Assembly: GCA_013003415.1 (NCBI GenBank)
Contig: JABDJR010000087.1
Span: 1-6,403 of the forward strand
Direction of reading: 5' to 3'
Source of the DNA: Candidatus Eiseniibacteriota bacterium
Lineage (GTDB): Bacteria > Eisenbacteria > RBG-16-71-46 > JABDJR01
Length of the DNA: 6,403 nt
The stretch's first letter is position 1. Each line of letters opens with the position of its first letter. Below the pieces are notes generated by a model. It saw only the letters and a program-made list of their open reading frames with translations. It was not told the origin of the DNA and searched no databases. Positions 5,454 to 6,403 of the stretch are shown here, piece after piece. Position numbers and translations under genes: made by a program.

Positions 5454-6403
5454 CCCTCGATGACAGCATCAAGTTCTTTTAAAACCGCCGCATCGCTTTC
5501 CACATCGCGGTGAGCCAGCAAGACCGCACGGGACTCCCCAAGCTCCCCTAAAGCCCATACCGCATGCCCACGAACAATCGCTGAATTGTCCCTAAGAGCC
5601 AACTTGAGCGCCTCAAGGGCGGGTTCCGTTACCGGACGCGCATTCCCCAAAGCGATGCAAGCGTTGCGGGCCAGACCCTCGCGCTTTGCCCGCGTCACCG
5701 GGGTCCCACTAAAGCGCGCATAAAAGGTCTCCTCATCCATCGACACAAGTTCCTGCAAAAGCGGAGCTACCAGTTCAGGACGAGGTTTGAAGTCAGCCTC
5801 TCGGCTAACTTGGGCGAACCGATTCCAGGGACAAACATCAATGCAGTCGTCACACCCGAACACATGCTGCCCCATCAGAGGCCGAAGCTCCGGATCGATA
5901 AACCCACGATGTTCGATCGTGAGATAGGAAATGCATCGTCGGGCGTCGAGTTCATAGGGTGCGGGAAAGGCTTTGGTGGGGCAAATCTCAAGACAGTTGG
6001 TACAAGTCCCGCAGCGATCCACGTGAGGCTCGTCTGCGGGCAGATCGAGATTCGTGAGAAGTTCCCCGAGCAGCAACCAAGAACCAAACTCCGGACTTAC
6101 GAGGTTGGTGTGCTTTCCTCGCCAACCAATCCCCGCGCGCTCTGCCCAGAGCTTTTCTAGGACAGGGCCTGTGTCTGTATAGGTTTTGATGAGGGCCTCG
6201 GGAAAAGTTTCCGCAATCGCCCGAGAAAGCCTGCGAAACTTTCCCGCAAACACTTTGTGGTAGTCTCGCCCTTGCGCATATTTCGCAACAACTCCTCGAG
6301 TAGGTCGCTCATCGACCCATGCCTGGTGACTCGTTCCACCGGAAGGAAGTTCTTGGTAGGCATAGTTCAACCCCACGGAAATGACGCTTTTTACCTCGGG
6401 GAG
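5450..6403 (-). CDS. queG: Epoxyqueuosine reductase QueG, N-terminus outside the window
   Basis: QueG is a cobalamin-dependent iron-sulfur enzyme that reduces epoxyqueuosine to queuosine at tRNA position 34. The frame is open to the right edge: before the GTG at 6376 it reads LPEVKSVISV, matching the family's 'SVISV..NY' block, so that GTG is internal. The 317 codons here probably lack about 60-75 N-terminal residues. Key features are YTDTGPVLEK with the putative catalytic Asp (codon 6173-6175); the first 4Fe-4S motif CxxCxxCxxxCP (5981-6013); the ARRCISYLTIEHRG block; and the second motif CxxCxxxCPWN (5831-5854 for the cysteines). A C-terminal HEAT-like repeat region, about 70 residues with NACIALGN and HAVWALGELGES blocks, ends the protein, as in B. 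subtilis QueG. The TAG overlaps the yjbQ stop. The protein should be cytoplasmic and last in the queuosine pathway. Confidence 0.95.
   Translation of the reverse strand, partial: LPEVKSVISVGLNYAYQELPSGGTSHQAWVDERPTRGVVAKYAQGRDYHKVFAGKFRRLSRAIAETFPEALIKTYTDTGPVLEKLWAERAGIGWRGKHTNLVSPEFGSWLLLGELLTNLDLPADEPHVDRCGTCTNCLEICPTKAFPAPYELDARRCISYLTIEHRGFIDPELRPLMGQHVFGCDDCIDVCPWNRFAQVSREADFKPRPELVAPLLQELVSMDEETFYARFSGTPVTRAKREGLARNACIALGNARPVTEPALEALKLALRDNSAIVRGHAVWALGELGESRAVLLAHRDVESDAAVLKELDAVIEG

Noticed and set aside
5810..6160. 116-codon + strand open frame opposite queG
   Set aside because: It lies opposite the iron-sulfur motifs of a clear QueG protein and has no ribosome site or recognisable domain.
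6374..6376. GTG as the start of queG
   Set aside because: The frame stays open to the window edge, and the upstream codons (LPEVKSVISV) match the conserved QueG sequence, so the gene is cut by the window instead.
1..6403. CRISPR arrays, tRNAs, insertion sequences, toxin-antitoxin or phage genes
   Set aside because: I saw no direct repeat arrays, no cloverleaf-like RNA, no transposase motifs and no terminal inverted repeats. Almost every base is explained by housekeeping-type genes.

Overview
The window reads as an ordinary, gene-dense piece of a bacterial chromosome. It has six complete or nearly complete protein genes plus a 5' gene fragment, base composition in the mid-fifties % G+C by eye, and short gaps. 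The SCO-type copper chaperone and the DUF420 protein point to an aerobic bacterium with a haem-copper oxidase. Nothing fixes the phylum. A Verrucomicrobiota/PVC-type genome is my first guess from the gene mix, but this is low-confidence inference. I see no insertion sequences, CRISPR array, tRNA, rRNA, phage genes or transfer signs.

Region 1-1937 (+) is one operon-like block. It holds the last codons of an ABC ATPase, its ABC-2 permease (coupled by an ATGA overlap), a SCO1/SenC thioredoxin-fold protein 4 bp later, and a DUF420 (CtaM/YozB-like) four-helix membrane protein. The last two are maturation factors of cytochrome c/quinol oxidase, so the block is probably the tail of an oxidase assembly cluster lying mostly to the left. 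Between sco and DUF420 sits a short hairpin with a canonical C(UCCG)G tetraloop directly against the ribosome binding site.

Region 1938-3517 (+) carries a candidate sigma70 promoter and a complete M32 (Taq-type) metallocarboxypeptidase with every family motif intact. It converges, 16 bp apart, on trkA (3534-4883, minus), the cytoplasmic NAD(H)-binding subunit of a Trk potassium uptake system. No trkH/trkG partner is in view, and the second nucleotide-binding motif has lost its last glycine.

The 150-bp gap 4884-5033 is a divergent control region between trkA and yjbQ (5034-5453, +). YjbQ is a UPF0047 protein with a GTG start and an SD that can pair with an upstream CTCC. yjbQ ends tail-to-tail with queG (epoxyqueuosine reductase, minus), their stop codons overlapping. 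queG runs off the right edge without its N-terminus.

I find no convincing undescribed system. The points most worth a second look are the ABC exporter tied to oxidase maturation genes, the two RNA hairpins at ribosome binding sites, and the altered TrkA motif.
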